Positions 24,134-35,817 of a stretch of 64,000 nucleotides of DNA are shown here, piece by piece. The stretch covers positions 124,001 through 188,000 of the forward strand of contig SAUG01000119.1 of NCBI GenBank assembly GCA_011316305.1. The letters are read 5' to 3'. A program made the position numbers and the translations under genes. This DNA is from Rusavskia elegans (Eukaryota; Ascomycota; Lecanoromycetes; Teloschistales; Teloschistaceae). Each line of letters begins with the position of its first letter. Positions within the stretch are counted from its first letter, which is position 1. The notes under the pieces were generated by a model, which saw only the letters and a program-made list of their open reading frames with translations, was not told the DNA's origin and ran no database searches.

Positions 24134-25338
24134 TGTGGCAACATAGAAATATATCGTTCGGTCTTGGGACATCCTGCGAGGACGTGGGGGCGTGGTATTT
24201 GAGCGTGGGCTGACAGCGGGATATTATCCGATGCGCGAGTCGGCAAGAAATATTGGTCGAATCGTGTTCTTGATCAGAGAAGACGACTAGCCGAGTAGAA
24301 CCGTACAGAGTCTGTGATTATCATCTGACCTAGAGGGACCTGTATAGTCTCTTATTAACAGAAAAAAAATTAGGTAAGCCGGCCGCATTTACAATAATAT
24401 GACATTATTTACGCAGAACATGTATTATTGATAGAGAGACATCTATTCCAGGCAAGGTCAGTTACTCTGAAGTACTGGACTGTACGACTTGTAGGGTCAT
24501 GCGTCGGACAAGGTGTTCCTGGTATAGCAAATCTTTCCGGGAAGCCGCCTTTTCGCTTGCAAAACGTTGAAGCGGAGAGGATCTTGGTGACTCTTGAGAC
24601 ATCTGGCCCGTTGAAGTTATTTAGGCCTGTGAGAGTCTACCACAAGGATCGGCCCGGTTGTGAAAACGTGAAAGTAATGGAGTTTTTGGATTGGTATAAG
24701 GGACAATCGATCTCGGGAGTCTGGGGATATAGGAGACCGGGGTGTTGGCGAGAGAATATTGAAAAGAAGTGGATCTGCAAGCAGGATTACTCTCGCACGT
24801 CAAGGCTTATAAAATAAGCCCATTGACTTGTCTAGAAAGGGGTTTCTGTCAAAGTCCAAAGAACACGTGCGTCTGCCATCACCACACTGTCGTGCAAGCA
24901 GGAAGCAGGACCATTCTAGAGAAGACAATTAGACGCCACAGAACCACCGTCTTCGTATCCTTTCAACCCATTATGCAAATCTGGTAATGAAATAAGACAG
25001 ACCGTAATTTATGACGAAAAGGGTAAAAGAGGCATCGTTGTTACTTAATTCAGTAGCTTTCACGATGCCGCACTGTAATAAACGAAAAGTTAACCGTAGG
25101 GCGACATGCTACCAGTACACCCAGTATACCACCAATCTCATCGGCAGCATCCTCCGGAGTCCAGCAAGAGGCTTATGATGCTATGCTTTGAGCCGGTGTT
25201 ACCAATCTAGCATCACTCCAACAGAGTGCCTCTAAGGGGAAATCCACGTAGCTACAATCGTAAGGGTGGGACAAGGAAAGTCGTAATTATCGAGTCACTC
25301 AAGTCCTTGAGACATCTCGAAAGCCCTGACCGATGCAC
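24134..25338. other. intergenic, 1.2 kb
   Basis: Contains one open stretch (24428-24817, plus) without an ATG or recognisable leader, Cys-containing near its end (RPGCWRENIEKKWIC). It might be the last exon of a small protein, but I could not find a first exon. Otherwise nothing supported. Confidence 0.4.
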
Positions 25339-26085
25339 TTAGCTCGAGCTTAACTTGCTCAAGACATCGCCAGTCCCGGGGACAGTCCGTATTCGCAAGC
25401 TTTGAGGCTTGAGTAGAGCCGTCAAAACCCGTTGGTAATTGTATCTGAATTCGAGATGGTACGAGTCGAAGTGCGAGTTATGCAGGTATAACTCTACTGT
25501 TAGGGTTTTCAACCGGCAGCGTGCCCATAATGTTGCCAGCGTGACCTGCCAATAGGCTGCCGGATCTTTGAGGATTGCCGGCGAGTGCTTCGTGTAGATG
25601 CAGAGTTTCACATGCCTGAGGAGCCGGCAACTGTCGGCCCCGATACTTTTCAAGAATCGATATGACCAAGGGAAGCCTCCGGTTGAGGTTGGTGCCATTC
25701 GAAAAACGAAAGTGTTTTGATTATACAATACGTCGCTGGCTTCTCTGTTGACTTGTCGGCAGGTTTGGAGGAGATTGAAGTATTTGTAGGAGAGGAAAGG
25801 GTGGTCTGGGTTCGCAGGCCGTCGAAAAGAATCTGCTACTCGTTCACAGATTTCAATACGTTGGGATCGGTAGGTGGTCGTGCGGCCGACGAAGATGAGC
25901 TTGTAGATGAGATAGCGTAATTCGATTGGCAAGTCCAAGAATTTGAACGGCAGATCAGGTTCAACCGATGGCGATAGTGTGTAGGGCAACAAGTAAGGGT
26001 GACTTGACGAGAAATAGTCCGGATTACTTAAGAGTTCCCTCGTCCAGGCCAGTGGGTCCTCGGAGTTGTCTGATTCACGCTGCAT
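25339..26085 (-). CDS. fungal F-box-like/2EXR-type domain protein, 248 aa
   Basis: Single-exon protein. Seen: KFLDLPIELRYLIYKLIFVG, the LPxELRxxIY core of a large fungal family of F-box-like small proteins, followed by LLQTCRQVNREASDVLYNQNTFVF, the second conserved block of that family. The C-terminal half is leucine-rich and degenerate. Adaptor function in ubiquitin ligases is sometimes proposed for the family but is not shown here. ATG at 26085. Members are usually numerous and variable in mould genomes, which fits this accessory-looking region. Confidence 0.8.
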   Translation of the reverse strand: MQRESDNSEDPLAWTRELLSNPDYFSSSHPYLLPYTLSPSVEPDLPFKFLDLPIELRYLIYKLIFVGRTTTYRSQRIEICERVADSFRRPANPDHPFLSYKYFNLLQTCRQVNREASDVLYNQNTFVFRMAPTSTGGFPWSYRFLKSIGADSCRLLRHVKLCIYTKHSPAILKDPAAYWQVTLATLWARCRLKTLTVELYLHNSHFDSYHLEFRYNYQRVLTALLKPQSLRIRTVPGTGDVLSKLSSS

Positions 26086-26618
26086 CTGTTTCTCGTCCCC
26101 AAGTCGAAGGGGATCACGCGTGAGAACGGAAGTTGTTTAGGGACGTGGGCGCTAAGTCGGCTAAACTTACCCCGGCTAAACTTACCCTTGGCCGGACTTA
26201 AACTTAACACCGGCTGCAGATACCCTCGGGTAGAGCGAGTCAGGTGACACAAGGAATAAAATCCGAGGTCGAGATAGTCTGGGATGACGCAATGCTTACA
26301 AAGCGGGCGGTCACGCGGAGCGGAGCGAGGTTTGGTCCCCAATCCAGCTAGCGTCAAGTGGTCTGATCAACCTGAGACAAAGTTCGAGAGATGATACTTT
26401 CATGTTGTTACTCAACAGCCGGCAGGACAGTGTCCAAGATCGAACAAGAGCCTACCTCTGTTTCATATGTTCTGAAAAGGCTAGCATACTCTCCATACTA
26501 CATTCAGAGAGCCAGTCTAACAGGGCCATGAGATCGATTCCTTCAGCCGCCAGGTTGGGAAAAATTAACACAAATCTCATCTGTTTCAAGAGCTAAGCCG
26601 GCTATAACTCTTATCGCA
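26086..26618. other. intergenic with a small tandem repeat
   Basis: 533 bases. At 26158-26187 a 15-base unit (CGGCTAAACTTACCC) occurs twice in perfect tandem, followed by a degenerate third copy. Function unknown. No gene seen. Confidence 0.6.
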
Positions 26619-28461
26619 TCATTGCATCTGCAGAAGTTGTTCGAGGTCCTTCGAAAGTGGCTCCACTATGTTTGTGTAGTACAAGGCTTTGAATTGCACA
26701 TCGTCCCAGCTCTTATTGACCTCCCCAAATTCAACCGGACAGAAGCATATCTGCACTACTTGGCAGTAGTTTGGTGGTGCCTTCTTTCTCAGTTCGTTCC
26801 ACCAGTGGTAAAGCAACCCTCTCCGTAAGGCCAGGTTGCTTAGGTCTGAAATGGCCCCCCCGGTGTTCTCCACCCAGCATTCGAGCGTCTTCTCCGTCCA
26901 TATTTCTACCAGAAGAATACCTAGCTCCAGTAGAGCCGCTTCAGGACTATCTTCTGATCGTTGGCAACTCGTCAACTCTTCAAAGCTTCCGCGGATCAAC
27001 GGATGAGCCATGTCGTACCCAGAATCAGCGCTTCTCTCGCGGCGCAGCAGGATATCGTCTTTGGTCCAGCATTTGCAGATCCACGGAGTCAAATTGAGTT
27101 GCAGCAACGAGGAAGCAATACTCAAACCGAAGCCGAACTTGTCCACTGGCGAGAAGTTGGGATGTTGATGCAGGACCTTTTCCAGTTCAACGGGATCGTG
27201 ACTCTTCTCTGCCCCTGCCAACCCGGTTGTACTTTGGTTGTCGGCTCTAAAAACACGAGAATCGGCACTGACTAATAGGATATGGGGCCGAATGTCCAGA
27301 ATTACGCGACACATGTCCTCTATCTGGATATGACGATCGCTCTGGGTGGTGCAATCTTCACTCGCAGAAAGCACGAACCTTGGCGCCCGAGCTGATTGCT
27401 GGTCTGTCTGTGGGGCACGACTGCAATGGCAGTGTCAGCTTCGAGGATCCCTTGCTCACGGAGGCCGCTGTAATCACCTAATTGGGAATAAGATCTCTGA
27501 TTGGTGGTTTTCCACCATTGATACCTGTGTTTGGTGCCAAGAAAGGAGCAAATCTGCCCGAGGAGTGTCCTTCTGGAACAAGGCCGTGAACGTCAACGGT
27601 GTTTGAGGACCTGCAGCTGCTGGTGATATCCTTGCAGATCCCGAAACACAGCGGTCTTCGAGGCGCAACAGCGTCTCGTGACACGGGTGACATGTCTGAT
27701 CCCAGCTCGACCTCAAGGCTCTGAACAAAGAATGAGCGTACCTCTGGACTGCGTACAGGGTCTTTGCATAATCGCTCTGTTTGCTGGACGCCCTCAACTG
27801 CTTCATGTGGTGAATACTATCGCTGTTGCCCACGAGGCTCTCCAGTGAAACAGACAGGTTCTTAAGTTCATCGACCATGGTGACAATCTGGGACTCTTTC
27901 ATAAGAAACTCAATTCGTCCCTGAAGGCGAAAATGACCTCCAGTCTTACTGTGAGCATCTACAAGCGCTCGAAGGTCTCGACTATCGGCCTAGCCAAGCA
28001 ATTTAGCCGACGGATTGTCAACCGCTTCGAACGCGACCATGGCATCAACTTACCACAGGCACCGGGGGTAGACCAGACAAGCTCTCAGCAACGTCAACCA
28101 AGTAATCTTCGAAGTCTTCAATGATAGTCTCGAAGGTACCAAAAGCGTCGACCTCTTCCAAGTAGGTCCTGATCTTCTTGCCAACCTCCCCCGTCCAGAT
28201 CTGATTTCTATAGTCCTTTGGTATCTCTCCGGACCAGTCATCCGGTGCCGCAGCCCCAATGACTCGAGTGAGAACTTGTTGCAGGTTTGTATGTAGGACC
28301 TTGAGTTGTCTTGCCAGCTTTCCAATCTTCGTCTCGTACGTTTTGCTTTTTCTCAACAGGAACACAGTCTTGCGGAGGCCTGACCGATATTCTGTGAGCA
28401 CTTGAACCACAATAGGCAATGACGCGAGAACAAGGCCCGCAGTCTCGACGCCGGTCACCAT
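26619..28461 (-). CDS. HeLo-like/DUF7580-type protein, 3 exons, 573 aa
   Basis: Exons 28054-28461, 27478-27989 and 26619-27420 with introns of 64 nt (GTAAGT) and 57 nt (GTGATT). The N-terminus MVTGVETAGLVLASLPIVVQ followed by a helical bundle (LRKSKTYETKIGKLARQLKV, then FETIIEDFEDYLVDVAESL) is the layout of fungal proteins with a HeLo-like or prion-inhibition N-terminal helix bundle. The second half, with FGLSIASSLLQLNLTPWICK, ELGILLVEIWTEKTLE and a C-terminal helix, matches the DUF7580 region, which resembles the C-lobe of a degenerate kinase. Family recognition is from memory. The gene is head-to-head with the NB-ARC/TPR gene, start codons 269 bases apart, suggesting co-regulation. HeLo-type proteins can act as cell-death executors in fungal allorecognition; that role is inference here. 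Confidence 0.78.
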
Positions 28462-28730
28462 GATGATACTCGATCCCTCGAGTCAAAGCAAAGGCTAAGC
28501 CTCCATGCTAAATGTCACCATAGCAGGAGTCCTGCTTCCCCGCTCGGGCTCGATGCGGCTGAACTGCAGCTCAATTTACCAACGAATGGTAGACAGGCAC
28601 AGTCTGCATGCTTCCGCTTAGCTGCATCATTGAGCTAAATACCGAGTCGTGCCCCTCCTTTCCGACAGACAATCCAACGACAACAGTATATCAAACACTA
28701 CGCAATCCTCACGAGGATTCAGCTATACTC
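28462..28730. promoter_or_regulatory. shared bidirectional promoter region of the HeLo-like / NB-ARC pair
   Basis: 269 bases separate the two start codons. An in-frame ATG at 28608 could lengthen the NB-ARC protein by 41 aa and shrink this spacer to 146 bases. No specific binding site recognised; the role follows from arrangement. Confidence 0.5.
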
Positions 28731-31700
28731 ATGTCGCAACTAGCGATCGCTAGTGATCTAGTCACACTAGGAAATGACGTGCTGTTCGCCTTTCGTAGAG
28801 CGTCAGCGGCATTCGCGCGACACCGCGATGAATTTCAAGTCCTATCACCATCCGAAGCCGCCTGCAAAGCAGAACTCCAACGATTTCAGTTGTGGGTGAT
28901 CAATCTCGGGCTCTTTCAATCATCGCACAACTCCCTCGACTACCGCCTTCGCCAGAACGAAACCTTGAAATCGATGATCGCAGCTCTACTGACCGATCTC
29001 TGTCTTGCTCTGGATGATCGTAAGTCGACTGATTGCGCAATGATTGGCATGAGAACTGAGCGTCCTTAAGTCTTTGACGAACTGTCACGGGATACCAACA
29101 ATAATAATGATGATGCAAAGGAACTCGAATCCGAAATCCATTCCGGGAGCGGGGAGAACGTTGAAGCGCAATCGTTCCAGTCTGTCGATAGAGGCGAGGT
29201 GTCAGATTCTTCTAGTGGCAATGTCGATGAAGAAAATTTGACGACTATGTACATGGACGACGTGATCGATATAAACGACGAGCTGATGAAAATTACCATG
29301 CAGATACGAAGTCCTAGTTCAAGAAAACCTCGCCATAAGACTTACCCATCCGGTGGAACCGAACTTGATGACCAAGATGTCTACACTAACGTCTTGAAGT
29401 CCTTTCGAAAGAAGGGCATCGAGCAGACCCTGCTTTCAGCGAGGCTGCGGAGGCTGTCGATTGATCGGGCAGAAGCAAGCCCCGTACTCCGAGATTCTGA
29501 TGAGTTCCTCGTAGAGAGACTCTCCAAGGCCAATGACTTTCGTCGTCAGCAATTTGAGTATTGGAGAAAGTACAGATCGCACTCGGTCCGACCAACGACG
29601 AGTGCCACTGGGGCAGCAGATGCAGATGATTCTCAGGACAAAGTACAGCCGCGGGCTATACTAACCCCAGCAGCAGATGTCGCATTCGTCAGATCGGACC
29701 AGAAAGCCCCCAAGACTGTGTCAATGCCATCTGTATCTCTTCTGGCGCCGGAGTTCAAGCTTCGAAGTGTCCGATCCGCAAGAACACACCAGAGCCGAGC
29801 ATTGACGGTACATACGCCAAGTAGGGATCTTATTGCTTGGCCAGAAGTGCCGTCATCTATACCGATCGGCAAAGAATTTGAATGCCCGTTGTGCTTCTTC
29901 ATTTGTCCACTAGAACAGAGAACAGGAGAATCCTGGAGGTACGACACACCCAGTTCATCCTGTTGAATGTGGGAGTCCTGTATACTAATGCATGCAGAGT
30001 ACATCTGAAACACGACCTTTGTCCCTATATATGTACCTTTCCAGACTGTTCACAGCCAGATACCCTCTACGAAAGCCGCGATCAGTGGATTCAACACGAG
30101 CAATGGAGCCACATGTGCTTCTGGCGATGCCCCAAGGATGATATCGAATTTGAAGACCTTCCTTCCTATAAAATCCACGTTATTGCCCAGCACCCGGTGG
30201 CGGCCGAAAAGAACCCACTACTTTCGGAAGGAGTCCTTGCAACTCAAAGATTTCTGGCGAAACAGCCAAGTAGGAGCTGTCCATTTTGTGACGTCGACCT
30301 TGACAGTGTCGGAGAAATGTATGATCATATAGGTAGTCACCTAGAGACTGTGGCTTTGTTGGCGATCCCGCAGCTAGATGATCGTGAACTGCAACCGAAT
30401 TCGGACGCGGCAAGCTCGGTAGCTGCAGGCAAAGACGCAGATGGCTCAAGGAAGAACGATTTCGATGAGCTTTTGCCAGTGGTCTTTCCTGAGAACGATG
30501 ATTCTGATGAGTGTTCCCCCGCAGAGCAGGGCCTTTCAGGTTCGGACTTCGAGTTCCACCTGGCCAGAGTCCCGGAACAAGTTTTGAATCAATCCGTCTG
30601 GATGACGAACGTCATTCGAAGTGACGTTGAGGACCCTGCGCCACAACAAAGTAGCCAACAAGGCATGTCGGCCGTACCACCGGTATTCTCACCACGAAAC
30701 CCCTCTCAGACGAGAAATCTTCAGCAGGATGAGCGACTTAGTGGCCATTGGCAAACAGCTAAGTTTCCATGCTTCATGATGGACACCCATACTCGAAACC
30801 AGGACTTCTTTGGCCGTGCAGGAGTCCTTCAAGCTTTAGACAATGCTCTACTGCCGTCACTACATCATACTGAGAAGGGCAGACATGCTGTCTTGTGTGG
30901 AATGGGCGGCATTGGCAAGACCTCAATCGCAGTCGAGTTTGCCTTCTCTCGAGGAGTTCATTTCGACGCGGTATTCTGGGTCAATGCAGCCACTCTTCCT
31001 GGGCTAGAGCATAGCTTTGCAGAAATTGCCGTCAAATTAGGTCTCGTGGACACTTTGGAGCAATCTGATCATGTGATCCTTCGTAAGCTCGTCAAAGGCT
31101 GGCTTGAAAAACCCCAAAAGCCAGTGATCGAAGACAATCATTCTATGATACAAGTGGAGGCGCACTGGTTACTTATCTTTGATGGAGCCGATCAGCCAGA
31201 AATACTACACGATTACTGGCCATTACCAAGTACTGGCTCAATCTTGACAACAAGCCGAGATCCCCTATCGAAGTCAATAAAGCGTTATACAGCGGTGGGG
31301 ATTGATCTACTATCTTTCGAAGATAAACAGTCGGCTGCACTCCTACAGCGCCTATGCCCTGGAAATGATGGTCACGTAGAAATTGACGCCTCTAATAGTC
31401 TGGCAAGAATGTCAGGTGGAATCCCTTTGATGATTTGTCGAATGGCAGGTTTTATCCGCCACCATAAATATACATTTGCCAACTATTTGAGTATGTGTCG
31501 GGCTGACCCGGGTCTGCTAGACAGGTTGTTTGACGATTTTGGAGCCTCGCTATGGTCCACTGCCGTCAAAGGAACTGAACCAAGATCTAGGGCTCTGCTT
31601 GAAATAACCGCAGTCCTGGACGCCGACAATATCGAAGAGCGGTTATTTACTTCAAGCATTCCAAATAAGGATATCCTGAGTGGTCTTTTACTAAGCAAAT

Positions 31701-32994
31701 CAACCTATCTTTCTGCTCGTGCAATACTTTTGCAGAAATCTTTAGTTGAGTACAGGTCATGGAGGGAGAGCTTATGCATCAATCGTGTCTTTCAAAATTC
31801 AGTTTGGTCGCATATGGGTGCCGAACATGAATCCGCAGCGCTCTCGGCTGCAATTCATCTATTATACACCATCCTGCAAAATCTAACCCACCAGGACACC
31901 TCGCAGATTGTTCCGCATGTGATTAGACTAGGGGGACTTGTTGGGAAGACAGACAGGGACCTTGATCGTTCCGTGCAGATACGATTTGCAGAAATACTCG
32001 TGAGAGCTGGTTGGTAAGTTATCATAAGTGCCAGAGACTGATCTTGTTGCTCTAACGCAGCCTTCCGTCCAGGTGGCTACACGAAAGGGGCATGTCTTCC
32101 GAAACCGAACCACTGGTTAATCTAGCAGTGAGAATCAGTGACAAGCAGCTAGCTGCAGACGCCAGTAATCTTCTGTTTGATATTCTACATCTGTGGACAG
32201 CTTTCGCCAGTGAAACCAATGGGGTTGCCCAACCTCTACAGCGTGAACGGCAGCTTCTCGAGATTTCTCGTGGGATGGACACAGATCCATCGGGCTTTCG
32301 AATACAATTAGCAAACAACCGGTTTGGAGTCGCATTATGCTTGACCAACAGGTTTGATGAAGCCCTAGAGCATTTCAAGATTTCAATAAGATCACAGGAT
32401 AGACTCCCGCGCTCTCGGGGTGACCTGGATATCGAGCCGAAAGTGAACATGGCCCTCGCCCACTGGCGCCTGGGCGACCTGGCGAGGGCGGAAGAGATAC
32501 TCCAAGGAACTGTTGATACATGGGAGGCGCGGTATGGTACTATGTTTGGGTACTTTCCAGGCCGGATACTGCATGCCTTGGGCAATGTTCGTTATGACCA
32601 AGGAAGGTTCGACGAGAGCAAAGAATTGCATGAAAGGGCACTCCAGCAGTATCAGACCACGTTTGGCGAAGCTCATCATAAGAGAGCTGATTTGTACCAT
32701 AAAGTCGCACAGCATTGCATACTACGGGCAGAATATGGAAGAGCGAGGATGTTGATTGACTACGGATTGCGCATATGGCAGAGGGAAGAACGATTCCATC
32801 AGCCGGCGCTAGCAAGAACCACATTCCTGAAGGCTACATTGGCAGAAAAGTGCGGCAATGAAGAGGAGGCTGCTAGTTTGTTGAAGACAGCAAGGGAAAT
32901 GAGGAACAAGATCCCGCATGCCACGGTAAAGACGGATGAAGAGCCATTGACGGAGGGGGACTTTGATGAGATTGTGGCTTTTTTCGCAAGATGA
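28731..32994 (+). CDS. STAND receptor: helical N-domain, C2H2-like zinc fingers, NB-ARC, TPR (4 exons)
   Basis: Exons 28731-29019, 29071-29938, 29998-32013 and 32073-32994 (introns 51, 59, 59 nt) give 1364 aa. Domains: a helical N-terminal domain (1-100) with RFQLWVINLGLFQSSHNSLD, typical of fungal zinc-finger proteins; an acidic linker; Cys/His fingers from about residue 366 (CPLCFFIC, HLKHDLCPYICTFPDC, CPFCDVDL...HIGSHLETVALLAIP); NB-ARC with P-loop GMGGIGKT near residues 687-694, Walker B LLIFDGAD, SILTTSR and GGIPL; and TPR-like helices after about 1058 (NMALAHWRLGDLARAEEIL, LHALGNVRYDQGRFDESKELHERAL). This is a complete NLR-like switch with ligand-sensing TPRs. Its probable role in non-self or cell-death signalling is inferred from the family. 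It is divergent from the HeLo-like gene. Intact, no stop codons. Confidence 0.9.
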
Positions 32995-34727
32995 TTTTTA
33001 GCCTGTCGTCAGATAAGGAGAACCCACCATGAGTCATGAATGTATTCGTCCTACCTTTTCTGTTCGCCATCTACTCTTTAATCACGTCTCTTTGATATAT
33101 TAAGATGGTGTACTCTCCAGGTCAAAGCTTATCCATCATCCGCTCCTTACTAGGCTCCCTAATGCTCTCACCATCAGATGCATCGAGTGGAATGTCGAAA
33201 GGTCTGGCTGTTATCATTCTAACCTAAATGCTACCGAGACAGCTCCAGGATATTTTGAAAGCTTTTGTCAAGTGACCACCGATCAACTTAGTTTTAGCAG
33301 GAGGGCTATGTCACTGCTGTTGATACACCACGGCCTAACGTTGGCAGAAGGGGACGAAATCGTCGGTGCTATTGAAGGCTTTCCAGATTGCTGTTTGACG
33401 CAACGTAAAATTCTGACAGGAAAGATGCCTACACCTAAAGTCTCTTTCAAGGGAGAAGGATCATTCCTTAATTAGCAATGGAGCGAGAAGTCACGGTACC
33501 TACTTCTCGTCGCTGATATGTGAAACTTCCACTTCGTCAACGCGGGTGATGGGAAGCCGCCCTATCTTAGTATCCATGATTCAGGTAAGATCTCGCTCCA
33601 ATGGAGCTGCTGAAACGTGTATTTCACGTAGACGCTGGCCCTCATCTTAACCTTGCCGTTCTCAAAATTTCGCTCAGGCCTCAACTTCCCCCTCCTTTTA
33701 TTGCTTAACGACGTCTTTGGGATAGTCCGGTGTCGATCGCCTCGGCTATCACATTCTTGGACGGATAAATCCGCAATGAGGAATGATGGAGGCTGGGCGA
33801 AATGTGGTCCTCAGCATGATTCTGCCCTAGATTAATCCTCGTAGGGGTTAATGAGATTACACTGAGTGCCGAACAGCCTACAGAACAGGGCTGGAATCGA
33901 GATCCATACACCCGACCCCCGAATGGTGGATGCGGCTGGATGTATGTTGTCCTTGAAAATTTGGTTTCCTGTTCCATCGACGGCAGGAGAACGCGGGATG
34001 AGGACAGATAAGCGACGATGTCTATGATATGCAAATCGAAACTCAAGGAGAGGCTGAATAACAGAGAAAGGTCGTGAGCGCTACTCCTTTCTATGACCCT
34101 TTGCAGCACGCGGGTTATAGGCGGGTAATAGGCGGGTCCCAAGCCTATAAGGCGCCTGCCAAGGTACCACGAGGGCTCTTAAGCTTATCTCCACCGCCCA
34201 TGGTTGCCCGGGTGCCCAAAGCTAATTTTAGCATGTTGCGAAGGGTATCGCGTTGCAAAGGGTATTAGAAAGGAGTAGGCTCGATCAAGTCGCGCTAAAC
34301 TCTCTGGGACGAGTCGCGTGACTGAGGCGCACAGACGCGCGTATATATCCGAAATGAGAATAGGCCCGCAGGCTCTCCTCACCCATGGCGTACAACAATG
34401 ACACCGTATCAGAGACAGTGGACATTGCGCCTTCATGGAAGGTAATGACGTAATTAACCTTTCTGCCTGGCCCAATAAAAGGATTGCGCTCACTCGACAG
34501 TATCGGCGGAGAGATTAAGGAGTGTTCTACTTGCTGGCTTGGCCGAAAAATTCCAGCTTGCGGCTGGTACTCACAGTCTAGCTCTTAAGTCGCTTGTGTT
34601 GGCTTCGCCAGCTCTTGGTCGCTCTTGAAGATCTCTGTTCGCTTTGGCAAGAATCCCTGATAGTGCGTAGCGGATGCCGTTTCGTTCGGTACACCCAATA
34701 CCAGCCAGCAAGCTCTTTGTCTCGTCT
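32995..34727. other. intergenic, 1.7 kb
   Basis: Low coding signal throughout; several short frames without features. Near 34110-34140 a GGCGGGT-type unit repeats. Possibly relic sequence. No gene supported. Confidence 0.45.
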
Positions 34728-35817
34728 TCAGCCTTCTAAGACATTGCTGATCTTGCCGGGAAAGACGTAGATGACGCCTCCATGTTCGAAGGTGAGGAAA
34801 CCACGGAATTCAGATTTTGTTTTCAGCTTGGCTTGCGATACACCCTTCCAGCCCACATATTCGAACCGGCCACCAAATGCAGGCCAGAACCTTATCATCT
34901 CCTTCTCTGCCGGGAACTTCATGGTAGACTCGACTAATTCGTCTGTAAGACTTTCCAGCTGCTCTTGTGCCGCTTCCTGCCGTCGACATGACGCCGTGAT
35001 GGTGTGCGAGCCGTGAGTAACGACATACTTTGTCTGGCGCCGCTCATCGTCCGTAACCAAAGGCATGAGGCATGGGAACCAGCCGTCCATGACGATCCTC
35101 GATATCGGTTTGCCTGACGGACGTCGGTCGACGTAGTGCAAACCTACGTTGACCTGGTAGTAAACCTCCGCGTGGAGCGGCAAATTCTCCTCGAAGGCCC
35201 TTGGAATCATCGACTGGAACCCTGTAGCATTCACCACCTTGTCAAACCAAAAGGAAGCTCCTGTCGCAGTCCGCAAAGCTATGCGTGCATTTTCTAGCAC
35301 CGTCGAAGTTACTTCGTATCCGAGATGTATCTCGAAAAGAGCTTGATGCCAGGCGTTCGGCCAACGCAGCTCGAAGCTTCGAACCTATAACGACACTTGG
35401 TTCGTTAAGTTTGAACGCTGCACTGACCTCTTTCAAGCCAAGCGCTCTTGGATCTACCTCTTGACACTGAACAGTCTCATGGCATACCAACCGAAAGGCG
35501 GCAGTTGACACTTTGGAAGGCTGCCCTAGTGCATCTGATACACCGTGAGCATAGATGGCTTCTTCATGGTCTACTATCAGATCAGGGTATAGCTCGCGGA
35601 ACCGGGAGAAACACGCCTGGGCATTCTCTCTTGTATTCTTGGATCGAGGGTAGTGAGGTCCTCGATGTAGACGTATTCCAAAATCTCCGGAAACTCCAGA
35701 CATGATTTCATCTCCTTTTTCGAAAAGGGTCACTCGGTAATTCGCCTTGGCCAGCTCCACCGCGAGATGGCAGCCAGTCCAGCCTGTTCCAATGATTCCG
35801 ATTTGCACTACAGGCAT
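34728..35817 (-). pseudogene. FAD-dependent oxidoreductase with a frameshift
   Basis: N-terminal half (from ATG 35817) shows a dinucleotide-binding motif GIIGTGWTGCHLAVELAKAN, then FEKGDEIMSGVSG and FGIRLHRGPHYPRS. The C-terminal half (to 34728) continues in another frame with FEIHLGYEVTSTVLENARI, FDKVVNATGFQSMIP and a terminal globular region. The frames would join if one base were absent from the AAAA run at 35335-35338 (TTTT on the coding strand); no intron fits there. Together they would give about 360 aa, a normal size for an FAD/NAD(P)-binding oxidoreductase; substrate unknown. It is either a recent pseudogene or an assembly error. No other stop codons are seen, arguing for recent loss or error. 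Confidence 0.7.

Noticed and set aside
24428..24817. 129-codon open frame
   Set aside because: Starts with TTG, no leader or first exon found, no recognisable domain; kept only as a note in the intergenic entry.
33272..33475. 67-codon ORF downstream of the STAND gene
   Set aside because: Too short and featureless to call.
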